A DNA stretch of 64,000 nt. Source: UBA1738 sp045538755 (lineage in GTDB: Bacteria; Bacillota; Clostridia; UBA1381). Where the stretch lies: positions 1-64,000 of the forward strand of contig JAZQEC010000041.1 in NCBI GenBank assembly GCA_045538755.1, written 5' to 3'. A program made the position numbers and the translations under genes. The stretch's first letter is position 1, and each line of letters begins with the position of its first letter. The notes beneath the pieces were generated by a model. The model saw only the letters and a program-made list of their open reading frames with translations, ran no database searches and had not been told where the DNA came from. Of the stretch, positions 6,637-14,764 are shown in pieces.

Positions 6637-6674
6637 AAAATCGACAAGGTTCGTCAGAATCTTGTCGATTTTAC
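6637..6674 (+). terminator. Terminator after lipoprotein gene
   Basis: AAAATCGACAAG pairs perfectly with CTTGTCGATTTT around a 12-base loop. It ends the 5612-6519 operon. Confidence 0.7.
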
Positions 6675-6849
6675 TTATTACCTATTCACTCTTCACTATT
6701 CCTTAAAAAGACCTGTCGATTTTTGGAAAGTAATAAGTAATAGTGAATAAGGGAAGAAGTTAAGTTTGCTTTGCTTTTGCAAAGCTTATTTTATATGCAT
6801 CTAAACCGTTCGGTTTTTTATATTGCAAAAAATAATTTATCTTAAACTA
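6675..6849. repeat. Inverted repeats and repeat copy 3
   Basis: TTATTACCTATTCACT (about 6676) is mirrored by AATAGTGAATAAGG (about 6740), and a second partial TCGATTTT arm occurs at 6716. A small hairpin (GCTTTGC/GCAAAGC) lies near 6770-6785. Repeat copy 3 (6798-6819) ends in its own AACCGTTCGGTT mini-hairpin with a T-run. No gene was found here. Confidence 0.55.
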
Positions 6850-6878
6850 TTGAAAAGTTTCTTAAAAAGTGATATAAT
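6850..6878 (+). promoter_or_regulatory. Promoter of thi operon
   Basis: TTGAAA at 6850-6855 and TATAAT at 6873-6878 with a 17-bp spacer stand about 17 bases before the riboswitch aptamer. Confidence 0.75.
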
Positions 6879-6894
6879 ACTTCTAAACTTAATA

Positions 6895-6985
6895 AACGGG
6901 AGCTTGTATTACAGGCTGAGAGGAAGGTGCGACCTTCGACCGAGAACCTGATTTGGATAATGCCAACGTAGGGATGCCTGATACA
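6895..6985 (+). ncRNA. TPP riboswitch (THI element)
   Basis: The conserved parts are visible in order: ACGGGAGC, GGCTGAGAGG, then ACCTGATTTGGATAATGCC and CGTAGGGA. These are the thi-box bases that bind thiamine pyrophosphate. It heads thiM-thiE-thiD, and a terminator hairpin follows at 7013, so it most likely stops transcription when TPP is abundant. The exact 3' edge of P1 is uncertain. Confidence 0.95.
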
Positions 6986-7012
6986 CAGTGTTAGGAGGAA
7001 CAAAGAACTTTT

Positions 7013-7044
7013 AGGAAGTTACCAAGTCGGTAGCTTCCTTTTTT
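7013..7044 (+). terminator. Riboswitch-controlled terminator
   Basis: AGGAAGTTACC pairs with GGTAGCTTCCT (one G-U pair) around AAGTC and is followed by TTTTTG. It lies between the TPP aptamer and thiM and is the expected expression platform. Confidence 0.85.
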
Positions 7045-7106
7045 GTTTGGCAAGGTTTGTTATTAAGTTAATAAACAGCCGATTATTACGGCAGAAAGAG
7101 GTAAAT

Positions 7107-7928
7107 ATGTTAGGAAAATGTCTTGAAAACGTAAAGGAAAAAACGCCGCTTATTCACAACATCACAAACTATGTTACGGTTAATGATGTTGCAAATACTC
7201 TGCTTGCATCAGGCGGAAGCCCCATTATGTCAGATGAGCCGGATGATGTTTCGGATATTACATCTATCTGCGGAGGACTTAATATCAACATCGGAACACT
7301 GAATAAAAGTAGCATAGAGGCTATGTTTATTTCCGGTAAGAAGTCAAAGGAGCTTGGTCATATTGTCCTTCTTGATCCCGTCGGTGCAGGCGCAAGTAAA
7401 CTAAGAACAGAAACTGCATTAAAAATTATGGATGAAATTAAACCCGATGTCATAAGAGGCAATATATCGGAGATTAAAACGCTTGCACTCGGAAGCGGAA
7501 CAACCAAGGGTGTAGATGCAGATGCTGCAGATATTGTGACTGAAGAAAATCTTGACTCAATGGTCAAGTTCGCAAAAGCATTTTCAGAAAAGTCAGGAGC
7601 AGTTATTGCCATAACCGGTGTGATAGATTTGGTGGCTGACAGCAAAAAATGCTATGTAATTCGAAATGGCACACCTATGATGAGCCGTATTACAGGAACA
7701 GGCTGTATGCTTTCGGGACTTACCGCTGCCTATGCAGTTGCAAATCCTGAAAATATAACCGAGGCTGTTGCAGCATCTGTGTGCCTGATGGGACTTGCAG
7801 GTGAGATTGGTGTATCAAATATGAAAGATGGCGAAGGAAATTCAAGCCTTCGCAATCACATTATAGATGCAATATACAATATGGATGCAGACAAATTGAA
7901 TAAAGGAGCAAAATATGAAGTGCGATAA
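7107..7928 (+). CDS. thiM: Hydroxyethylthiazole kinase
   Basis: ThiM phosphorylates 4-methyl-5-(2-hydroxyethyl)thiazole for thiamine salvage. The 273-residue protein has the family hallmarks: PLIHNITNYVTVND near the N-terminus, SGGSPIMSDEP, LDPVGAGAS, RGNISEI and the C-terminal anion-hole motif TGTGCMLS. The start is set at the ATG at 7107 (AGAGGT upstream, family-typical N-terminus), not the in-frame ATG 60 bases earlier, which overlaps the leader. It overlaps thiE by 14 bases and is under the TPP riboswitch. Confidence 0.96.
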   Translation: MLGKCLENVKEKTPLIHNITNYVTVNDVANTLLASGGSPIMSDEPDDVSDITSICGGLNINIGTLNKSSIEAMFISGKKSKELGHIVLLDPVGAGASKLRTETALKIMDEIKPDVIRGNISEIKTLALGSGTTKGVDADAADIVTEENLDSMVKFAKAFSEKSGAVIAITGVIDLVADSKKCYVIRNGTPMMSRITGTGCMLSGLTAAYAVANPENITEAVAASVCLMGLAGEIGVSNMKDGEGNSSLRNHIIDAIYNMDADKLNKGAKYEVR

Positions 7929-8553
7929 AAAATCATTACTTTTATATGCGGTAACCGACCGCACATGGCTTGACGGCGAAACCTTATATGAACAAGTTGA
8001 GAAAGCAATAAAAGGCGGCGTTACATTTGTTCAGCTTCGTGAGAAAAACCTTGATGAAGAGAGTTTTCTAAATGAAGCGTTAGAAATACAGAAGCTGTGC
8101 AAAAAGTACAACATCCCTTTTATAATAAATGACAATGTTGAAATTGCAAGAAAAATAAATGCTCACGGTGTTCATGTGGGACAAAGAGATATGAAAGCCG
8201 GAAATGTAAGAGAAATTCTCGGTGAAGATAAGATACTTGGTGTATCGGCTCAAACGATAGAACAAGCTCTGCTTGCTGAAAAAGAAGGTGCAGATTATCT
8301 TGGTGTGGGTGCTGTGTTTTCAACAGGCTCAAAGCCCGATGCAGAAGATGTAAGCTTTGACACCTTAAAAGAAATATGTAGTGCGGTAAGCATTCCTGTG
8401 GTTGCAATAGGCGGAATTGGTGCAGGCAATGTATCAAAACTTGAAAATAGCGGTATTTCAGGAATAGCAGTAATCAGCGCAATCTTTGCGGCAGATGATA
8501 TTGAATCTGCAACAAAAAACTTAAAAGAGCTGACCGAAAAGGTGGTATCATAA
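7915..8553 (+). CDS. thiE: Thiamine-phosphate synthase
   Basis: ThiE joins HMP pyrophosphate and thiazole phosphate to give thiamine monophosphate. The 212-residue TIM barrel shows YAVTDR, FVQLREKNLDE, INDNVEIA, GVHVGQ.D, GVSAQT, DYLGVGAVFSTGSK and PVVAIGGI, all standard for the family. AAAGGAGC lies just upstream of its ATG. It overlaps thiM by 14 bases, and its last base is the first base of the next ATG, so the three proteins are translationally linked. Confidence 0.96.
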   Translation: MKCDKKSLLLYAVTDRTWLDGETLYEQVEKAIKGGVTFVQLREKNLDEESFLNEALEIQKLCKKYNIPFIINDNVEIARKINAHGVHVGQRDMKAGNVREILGEDKILGVSAQTIEQALLAEKEGADYLGVGAVFSTGSKPDAEDVSFDTLKEICSAVSIPVVAIGGIGAGNVSKLENSGISGIAVISAIFAADDIESATKNLKELTEKVVS

Positions 8554-9986
8554 TGATAAAAGGTGCGATATTTGATTTGGACGGAACAATTTTAGACTCT
8601 ATGTTTATATGGGATACAATAGGAGAAGAATATCTTCGTTCTCTTGGCATGGTACCAAAAGAAAATCTTGCAGAGGTTTTTAAGACTTTTACACTCAAAC
8701 AAGCCGCTGAATATTACCGCAGTCATTATGGTATTGAGCTTTCTGCCAATGAAATTGTAGAAGGTATAAATAATATGGTGGCTGAAATATATCGGACGAA
8801 AGTTGTTCTTAAACCGGGCGTAAGTGATTTCTTAAAAAGATTACAGAGTTCAGGCGTGAAAATGTGTGTTGCAACTGTGACGGACAGAACTATTGTGGAA
8901 GATGTTTTGAAACGGTTGAAGATCTATGAATACTTTTCTGGAATATTCACTTGTGCCGAAGTTGGATTTGGCAAAGAAACACCGGAAATTTACAGACAAG
9001 CCCTACACCATCTTGGAACGGAAAAGATTGAAACAGTAGTGTTTGAAGATGCCCTGCATGCTTTAAAAACTGCTAAATATGATGGCTTTCAGGTTGCGGC
9101 AGTTTATGATGCACACGAACCAAGGCAAGAAGAAATGAGAGAGATTTCTGATTATTACATAATAGACTTTGATTGTTTTTGTTATAAAACAAAAATGAAA
9201 ACTGCACTTACGATTGCCGGCAGTGATTCAAGCGGTGGGGCAGGTATTCAGGCAGATATTAAAACTATGACAATGAACGGTGTTTATGCAATGAGCGCAA
9301 TTACGGCACTTACTGCTCAAAATACTCTTGGTGTAAGAGCAATTTTAGATTCGACACCGGACTTTCTAAAAGAACAACTTGATGCAATATTTGAAGATAT
9401 ATTCCCTGATAGCGTAAAAATAGGAATGGTATCATCAAGTGAGTTGATAGATGTAATTGCAGATCGGCTAAAATTTTATAATGCAAAAAACATTGTTGTA
9501 GATCCCGTAATGGTAGCAACAAGCGGTTCGGCTCTTATAAAAAGTGATGCAATAAAAACATTGACAGCAAAGCTGTTATCCATTGCAACTCTTGTCACTC
9601 CCAATATTTCTGAGGCAGAAGTTTTGTCGGATATGAAAATCAGTAACAAAGAGGATATGATAAAAGCAGCAGCATTCATAGAGAAAAAATATGGGTGTAG
9701 TGTTTTGCTAAAAGGCGGTCATAGTATAAATGATGCAAATGACCTTTTGTGTGAAAACGGCAATCTTTTATGGCTTGATGGCAAGAGAATTGACAATCCT
9801 AATACTCACGGAACAGGTTGTACTTTATCAAGTGCTATTGCATCAAATCTAGCAAAAGGACTGAGTCTTATGGATGCAGTAAAGAAGGCAAAAGATTACA
9901 TATCTGATGCACTTGCAGAGGGACTTGATTTGGGAAGGGGTTCGGGGCCGTTGAAACATAATTTTATGATAAGTGGTGTCATCTAA
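8553..9986 (+). CDS. thiD: HAD phosphatase - ThiD (HMP/HMP-P kinase) fusion
   Basis: Residues 1-208 are a HAD-superfamily hydrolase (DLDGT at 8-12, VATVTDR about 106-112, GKETPEIY about 140-147, FEDAL about 164-168). Residues 215-477 are complete ThiD, with ALTIAGSDSSGGAGIQAD, VDPVMVATSGS, TPNISEAEVL, LLKGGH and HGTGCTLSSAIA. ThiD makes HMP pyrophosphate for ThiE. There is no ribosome binding site before Met215, so this is one polypeptide. The HAD part could dephosphorylate thiamine monophosphate or a related salvage intermediate; that is inferred from the fusion only. It closes the thi operon and a terminator follows. No thiazole or HMP de novo genes are nearby, so this operon is a salvage route. 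Confidence 0.92.
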   Translation: MIKGAIFDLDGTILDSMFIWDTIGEEYLRSLGMVPKENLAEVFKTFTLKQAAEYYRSHYGIELSANEIVEGINNMVAEIYRTKVVLKPGVSDFLKRLQSSGVKMCVATVTDRTIVEDVLKRLKIYEYFSGIFTCAEVGFGKETPEIYRQALHHLGTEKIETVVFEDALHALKTAKYDGFQVAAVYDAHEPRQEEMREISDYYIIDFDCFCYKTKMKTALTIAGSDSSGGAGIQADIKTMTMNGVYAMSAITALTAQNTLGVRAILDSTPDFLKEQLDAIFEDIFPDSVKIGMVSSSELIDVIADRLKFYNAKNIVVDPVMVATSGSALIKSDAIKTLTAKLLSIATLVTPNISEAEVLSDMKISNKEDMIKAAAFIEKKYGCSVLLKGGHSINDANDLLCENGNLLWLDGKRIDNPNTHGTGCTLSSAIASNLAKGLSLMDAVKKAKDYISDALAEGLDLGRGSGPLKHNFMISGVI

Positions 9987-10005
9987 AACTGTTTGCATTT
10001 GACGT

Positions 10006-10038
10006 AAAAAAGACAGCAATCAGATTACTGTCTTTTTT
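10006..10038 (+). terminator. Terminator of thi operon
   Basis: AAAAAAGACAG..AAT pairs with ATT.CTGTCTTTTTT with one mismatch and a CAG loop. A decayed relative of the ATCTAAAC repeat (ATCTAAAACTGTTTG, 9981-9995) precedes it, repeating the layout seen at 4660 and 6613. Confidence 0.8.
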
Positions 10039-10039
10039 A

Positions 10040-10310
10040 AATGATATAAACACTCATGACAGAATTTGAACTATACCTTGTGGATAAATATATTACTGCT
10101 CAATGTGATATATTTTTAAATATCCTCACCTAAGAAGATATATCACGAAAACAAAAATATATTATATCAAAACCAAGTAGTGTGAGGTTATATCGAATTA
10201 GGGAAGAAAATATATCGCACAATAGGCGGTGTATCATAAAAATGCCTTAATCTATTTCGAATATGAAAGACAAATCTAAACAAGTTATACTTGCTTAGAT
10301 TTTTTACTGC
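10040..10310. repeat. AT-rich intergenic repeat region
   Basis: About 270 bases without a gene contain GATATA-type dyads. GTGATATAT (10104) pairs with ATATATCAC (10138), and a terminator-like hairpin at 10272-10306 (AAATCTAAACAAG with CTTGCTTAGATTT) ends in a T-run. The style matches 4711-5115. The rest of the gap up to 10368 shows nothing clear. Confidence 0.5.
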
Positions 10311-10368
10311 AAAAGCCTACTGAAAAATCATTCACAGAAAATAAAGTTATAGGATATGAGTGAGATTG

Positions 10369-10397
10369 TTGACTTATTCATAAAATTGGGATATAAT
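10369..10397 (+). promoter_or_regulatory. Promoter of GT2 gene
   Basis: TTGACT at 10369-10374 and TATAAT at 10392-10397 have a 17-bp spacer. A TGGAGG site precedes the ATG at 10437. Confidence 0.75.
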
Positions 10398-10436
10398 TAC
10401 TATATATAAAAGTGTTGACGTTTACTGGAGGAAAAT

Positions 10437-11381
10437 ATGAGTAAGTTATTGTCTATTGTTATTCCGTCTTTTAATGAAGAAGGCAACATAAAAAATACAG
10501 CTGAAGTTGTATTAAAAATTATGGATGGAGCAAATATAAACTGTGAGCTTATTTTTGTGAGTGACGGTTCAAAGGACAAGACTTTTGATACAGTTTTAAA
10601 ATTAGCAAAAGAGAATTCGAAAATAAAAGGAATTGAATTTAGCAGGAATTTTGGAAAAGAGGCTGCCATTTTAGCAGGTCTTGAAAAAGGAAACGGAGAC
10701 TGTTTTGTAGTAATGGACTGTGATTTGCAACATCCGCCTGAAACCATTATTGAAATGTACAAAAAATGGGAAGAAGGCTATGAAGTGGTTGAAGGCATAA
10801 AAAATGAAAGAGGAAAAGAATCTGTATTTTATAAAGCTTTTTCCAATCTTTTCTATGGGATTATTTCAAAAATGACAGGATATCCGATGAAAAACACAAG
10901 CGACTTTAAGCTGATAGACAAAAAGGTTGCAGATATTTTAGTTTCACTTCCTGAACGAAAATCATTTTTCAGAGCACTTTCTTTCTGGGCGGGTTTTAAC
11001 AGCTGTAAAGTTTATTATGATGTAGGTATGCGAAATATCGGTAGTTCAAAATGGTCAACTATATCCTTAATAAAATATGCAGTTTCAAACATTATATCTT
11101 TCAGCACAATGCCACTTAATCTGGTGAGTTACATTGGTGGATTTTCGGTGTTGCTTGGATTAGTTTTAGGGATTCAAACTGTCGTACGTTGGGCGACCGG
11201 AAATGCATTAGAAGGCTTTTCTACGGTAATTTTGCTTATTCTGCTTTTATGCGGTATGATTTTAATGGGTCTTGGGCTTATTGGAAAATATATTGCAGCA
11301 ATTTACGAAGAGGTTAAGCAGCGTCCTAAATATTTAATAAGACTTGATACTGATAAGATGATTGACACTGATAGAAAGTAA
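10437..11381 (+). CDS. Polyprenyl-phosphate glycosyltransferase, GT2 (GtrB/DPM-like)
   Basis: The 314-residue protein begins LSIVIPSFNEEGNI, the GT-A nucleotide-sugar site, and has VVMDCDLQHPP at 91-101 with the metal-binding aspartates. Two C-terminal membrane helices (about 229-250 and 262-290) are typical of GtrB/YkcC-type enzymes, which load a sugar from UDP- or GDP-sugar onto undecaprenyl phosphate at the inner face of the membrane. The lipid-linked sugar would then decorate a wall polymer or lipid. It stands alone behind its own promoter and converges with the DUF2974 gene only 9 bases away, so the acceptor pathway is not shown by context. Confidence 0.88.
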   Translation: MSKLLSIVIPSFNEEGNIKNTAEVVLKIMDGANINCELIFVSDGSKDKTFDTVLKLAKENSKIKGIEFSRNFGKEAAILAGLEKGNGDCFVVMDCDLQHPPETIIEMYKKWEEGYEVVEGIKNERGKESVFYKAFSNLFYGIISKMTGYPMKNTSDFKLIDKKVADILVSLPERKSFFRALSFWAGFNSCKVYYDVGMRNIGSSKWSTISLIKYAVSNIISFSTMPLNLVSYIGGFSVLLGLVLGIQTVVRWATGNALEGFSTVILLILLLCGMILMGLGLIGKYIAAIYEEVKQRPKYLIRLDTDKMIDTDRK

Positions 11382-11390
11382 AAATAATGG

Positions 11391-12428
11391 TTAAAGATTA
11401 CGAAGTAGGTGTGCAACGGCGATAGCAATGCCTGCTATGGTTTTTTCAAGTGATACCCTGTCTTTTGAGGCAGGGTTTTCTTCTCCTAAAAATTTCTGAA
11501 AAATGTTCATAATTCCAACAGTGGCATATTGTCTTGATGAAGCCTTTAGCTCCATTAGTTGCTGCGAAACTGATTCAATATATGAAGAAAGCATGCCTTG
11601 ATTTGTTTGCGGCCTTAATGTTCCGTTCTTTTCTAAAATAGCATCTATAAAGTGAATGCCGTAAAGCGGCTTAAAGTAATAAATATTATCTTTTGGAATG
11701 AGTCGGCTTCCGAGTACGCTGACGTAGTCGTTATCTGTTGAAAAACTCATAATACGATTACGTCTTTTTTCATAATTTTTGCCGAGTTTATTTTTAAAAC
11801 AGGAAATTGCTTCGGGAGAAAATCCCTGTCCTGAAAAGCTATAACAATTATCTGCCAAATCAGAATTAATAGCTATAAACTGTGCCTTATTACCGCCTTT
11901 AGAATGTCCTGAAACAGTTATTTGTTGACTGAAATTATTTTGCATATAAACCTTATTAAACCAATTCAAAGCTTCTACTTGCTGCTCTGTGGCATAATCT
12001 TTTTCGCAGATTGTACGATATAGCTCGGTACCACCGCTATCGTAAGTTATATATATCTGTTTTTCGGGAATCCCCGATAAGCCCTCACCATTATCAATCC
12101 ATTCTCCGCTGCCTGTACCTTTGAAAGCAACAGAAATATCGCCGCTTTCCTTTGTGAAAAAGCAAGCAGTCAGTCCGCCACTTTTATGTATCAAATTACT
12201 TATTTTTGAATTTAGAAGTGAGGGATTATTTTTTATAGCATTTTTTATAATATGCAGGCGATAAAGGTCACGGTTATTCATAGTATGTGAAATTGATTCT
12301 AAATCTTTAATAATTGACTGTAATGCCTGACCATCTTCGGGAATTTTGTGATGCAGTAGGTACAGATAGGTATTGTAAATTGCTTCTTCATTAGCCTTTT
12401 GAAGAATATCTTTATCTATGTACTTCAT
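11391..12428 (-). CDS. DUF2974 (Mbeg1-like) alpha/beta hydrolase
   Basis: The 345-residue protein has SVAFKGTGSGEWIDN at 99-113 and the nucleophile elbow GHSKGGN at 174-180 (likely Ser176), both characteristic of DUF2974 lipase-like proteins of Firmicutes. It has no signal peptide, so a cytoplasmic esterase or lipase role is likely. The substrate is unknown. An AAAGGCGTG site precedes the ATG at 12428. It is divergent from the LysM-CAP gene. Confidence 0.85.
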   Translation of the reverse strand: MKYIDKDILQKANEEAIYNTYLYLLHHKIPEDGQALQSIIKDLESISHTMNNRDLYRLHIIKNAIKNNPSLLNSKISNLIHKSGGLTACFFTKESGDISVAFKGTGSGEWIDNGEGLSGIPEKQIYITYDSGGTELYRTICEKDYATEQQVEALNWFNKVYMQNNFSQQITVSGHSKGGNKAQFIAINSDLADNCYSFSGQGFSPEAISCFKNKLGKNYEKRRNRIMSFSTDNDYVSVLGSRLIPKDNIYYFKPLYGIHFIDAILEKNGTLRPQTNQGMLSSYIESVSQQLMELKASSRQYATVGIMNIFQKFLGEENPASKDRVSLEKTIAGIAIAVAHLLRNL

Positions 12429-12525
12429 AGCATCACGCCTTTCATTGTTTTATATTTATAATATATGCTCATCATTTTGCTATGTGAAAACAGGGTATTT
12501 GTTGAAGGTATTCCAGCAATTACAT

Positions 12526-12554
12526 TTGTATTATAAAGCTATAAATGCTATAAT
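12526..12554 (+). promoter_or_regulatory. Promoter of LysM-CAP gene
   Basis: TTGTAT at 12526-12531 and TATAAT at 12549-12554 are spaced 17 bp. Confidence 0.6.
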
Positions 12555-12601
12555 TAAAGGGCGTCATGTTATGGCGACATATTTTTTTGGAGGTAGGAAT
12601 A

Positions 12602-13213
12602 ATGTACAAAAGATTTATAATACCTGCAGTGGCGGCTGTGCAAGCAGTTTTTCTGTGTGCAGGAGCATCTGCTGCATCAAAAGAGCATACTGTTGTATCA
12701 GGCGATACTATGTGGAAAATTGCAGTTAAATATCAAATAGGATTAAGTGAAATCATAGCTACCAATCCTCAAATTGTAAATCCTGAATTGATCTATCCCG
12801 GACAGATTATCAAAATTCCTGAATTAAGTGCTGAGGTTTCTCATTTTGAAAGCGAAGTTGTAAGACTTGTTAATGATATAAGAGTAAAAAATGGACTTAA
12901 TAAATTAACAGAAGATTGGGAATTGAGCCGTGTGGCGAGGTATAAATCACAGGATATGAAGGACAATAAGTACTTTTCGCATACAAGCCCTGTATATGGT
13001 TCACCGTTTGAAATGATAAAAAATTTTGGAATATCTTATAAGAGTGCTGGCGAAAACATAGCTAAAGGGCAAAAAACACCTGAGTCTGTTGTTAATGCTT
13101 GGATGAATTCTTCTGGGCACCGTGCCAATATACTAAATGCTTCATATACAAAAATCGGTGTGGGGTACGTAAAAGACGGAAATTATTGGACACAGATGTT
13201 TATAAGGAAATAG
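12602..13213 (+). CDS. Exported LysM - CAP domain protein (SafA/YkwD-like)
   Basis: The start is set at the ATG at 12602 behind TTGGAGG; 203 residues follow. A signal peptide (about 1-26, ending near ASAAS) is followed by one LysM domain (about 27-72, HTVVSGDTMWKIAVKY to YPGQIIKIPE). A CAP/SCP-like domain (about 80-203) carries EVVRLVNDIR, FSHTSPVYGSPFEM, SAGENIA and NAWMNSSGHRANIL. LysM should tether it to peptidoglycan. CAP proteins of this kind occur in spores and vegetative walls; the activity is unknown. It is monocistronic. Confidence 0.92.
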   Translation: MYKRFIIPAVAAVQAVFLCAGASAASKEHTVVSGDTMWKIAVKYQIGLSEIIATNPQIVNPELIYPGQIIKIPELSAEVSHFESEVVRLVNDIRVKNGLNKLTEDWELSRVARYKSQDMKDNKYFSHTSPVYGSPFEMIKNFGISYKSAGENIAKGQKTPESVVNAWMNSSGHRANILNASYTKIGVGYVKDGNYWTQMFIRK

Positions 13214-13218
13214 TTGTA

Positions 13219-13248
13219 AAAAATGCACCACTAAAGGTGCATTTTTAT
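13219..13248 (+). terminator. Terminator of LysM-CAP gene
   Basis: AAAAATGCACC pairs perfectly with GGTGCATTTTT around an ACTAAA loop. Confidence 0.85.
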
Positions 13249-13271
13249 ATGTGACAAGATATACTAAATTA

Positions 13272-13300
13272 TTGACTTTTTCTGGGATTTAATATATAAT
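13272..13300 (+). promoter_or_regulatory. Promoter of NSS transporter gene
   Basis: TTGACT at 13272-13277 and TATAAT at 13295-13300 are spaced 17 bp. Confidence 0.75.
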
Positions 13301-13342
13301 ATAAAAAGTAAAAATATTATATTTGGTGAAAGGATATTTTAT

Positions 13343-14701
13343 ATGCAAAACGAAAAAAGAAGTAATTTTACAGGAAAGCTTGGATTTGTACTTGCAGCAG
13401 CAGGCTCAGCCGTAGGGCTTGGGAACATCTGGAGATTTCCTTATTTAGCGGCAAAATACGGCGGCGGAATATTTTTGCTCGTGTATTTGATTTTGGCAGT
13501 AACGTTCGGGTTTGCTCTTATGACAGCTGAAATTGCTATTGGGCGAAAGACAGGGCTTAGTGCCATCGGTGCGTTTAATAAGCTAAATAAAAAATATTCA
13601 TTTATTGGATATCTTGCATCTATTGTGCCGGTTATAATTTTACCATACTATTCTGTTATAGGCGGCTGGGTTATTAAGTACCTCTTTGCATTTTTAAAAG
13701 GGAATGTTAAAGAGACTGCTGTTGACACATATTTTGAGACGTTTATCGCAAATCCGACAGAGCCTATTTTGTGGTTTTTAATATTTGTCGGAATAACAGC
13801 ACTTATTGTCTTTTTTGGAGTAGAAAAAGGGGTTGAAAAGGTAAGTAAGGTTATGATGCCGGTATTGGTCGTTCTGTCGGTATTTATCGCAGGATACTCA
13901 GTTTGTATGCCGGGAGCCTGGGAAGGCGTGCTTTATTACATAACTCCTGACTTTTCTAAATTCTCTGCAACAACAGTTCTTGCAGCTATGGGACAGCTTT
14001 TCTATTCAATGTCTCTTGCGATGGGAATTATGATAACTTACGGTTCGTATATGAAGAAGGACGTAAACCTTGAGTCATCTGTAACACAAATTGAATTATT
14101 TGACACAGGCATAGCATTTTTAGCAGGTCTTATGATTATTCCGGCTGTGTTCACTTTCTCAGGCGGAACTCCTGAAGCTCTTGGAAAAGGCCCAAGCCTT
14201 ATGTTTGTAACACTACCAAAGGTATTTGATACAATGTTTGGCGGAAATATAATTGGAGTGCTTTTCTTCTTGCTTGTTTTGCTTGCGGCGTTAACATCTT
14301 CAATTTCGCTTATGGAAACTGTCGTTTCAATAGTTTGCGATAAGTTTAAAATGTCAAGAACTCCTGCTTGCATACTTGTGTTTATTATTTCAGTTTTGGT
14401 TGGACTACCGTCTTGCTTGGGATACGGTCCTTGGTCAGCTATTACAATTATAGGTATGCCATTCCTTGATTTCTTTGACTTTATCAGCAACAGCGTATTA
14501 ATGCCGATAGTTGCATTCTTTACCTGTATATTTATAGGATATGTTCTTAAGACAAAAGTTGTTGTTGATGAAGTCGAATTATCTGCAAAATTTAAGCGTA
14601 AAAAGCTGTTTGAAGTTGTTATTAAATATATTGCACCAATCTTTATTGTACTTATTCTCATTTCATCAGTACTTGATGCTTTTGGAATATTTAAAATATG
14701 A
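13343..14701 (+). CDS. Neurotransmitter:sodium symporter family transporter
   Basis: The 452-residue membrane protein starts with the diagnostic NSS (SNF) helix 1: GFVLAAAGSAVGLGNIWRFP, then YGGGIFLLVYL. About 11-12 helices follow. These transporters couple sodium entry to uptake of an amino acid such as tryptophan, tyrosine or leucine; the substrate cannot be read from sequence. GAAAGGA precedes the start. The gene has its own promoter and a terminator just past its stop. Confidence 0.95.
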   Translation: MQNEKRSNFTGKLGFVLAAAGSAVGLGNIWRFPYLAAKYGGGIFLLVYLILAVTFGFALMTAEIAIGRKTGLSAIGAFNKLNKKYSFIGYLASIVPVIILPYYSVIGGWVIKYLFAFLKGNVKETAVDTYFETFIANPTEPILWFLIFVGITALIVFFGVEKGVEKVSKVMMPVLVVLSVFIAGYSVCMPGAWEGVLYYITPDFSKFSATTVLAAMGQLFYSMSLAMGIMITYGSYMKKDVNLESSVTQIELFDTGIAFLAGLMIIPAVFTFSGGTPEALGKGPSLMFVTLPKVFDTMFGGNIIGVLFFLLVLLAALTSSISLMETVVSIVCDKFKMSRTPACILVFIISVLVGLPSCLGYGPWSAITIIGMPFLDFFDFISNSVLMPIVAFFTCIFIGYVLKTKVVVDEVELSAKFKRKKLFEVVIKYIAPIFIVLILISSVLDAFGIFKI

Positions 14702-14703
14702 TG

Positions 14704-14736
14704 AAAAAAGCGTACCGTAAAATCGGCACGCTTTTC
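14704..14736 (+). terminator. Terminator of NSS transporter gene
   Basis: AAAAAAGCGTACCG pairs with CGGCACGCTTTT (one mismatch), beginning two bases after the stop codon. Confidence 0.75.
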
Positions 14737-14764
14737 TCTGTTATGATTTTTAGGAGGCTACAAA

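Noticed and set aside
14038..14661. 207-codon minus-strand frame opposite the NSS transporter
   Set aside because: It is a shadow of a clear membrane transporter gene and has no start signal.
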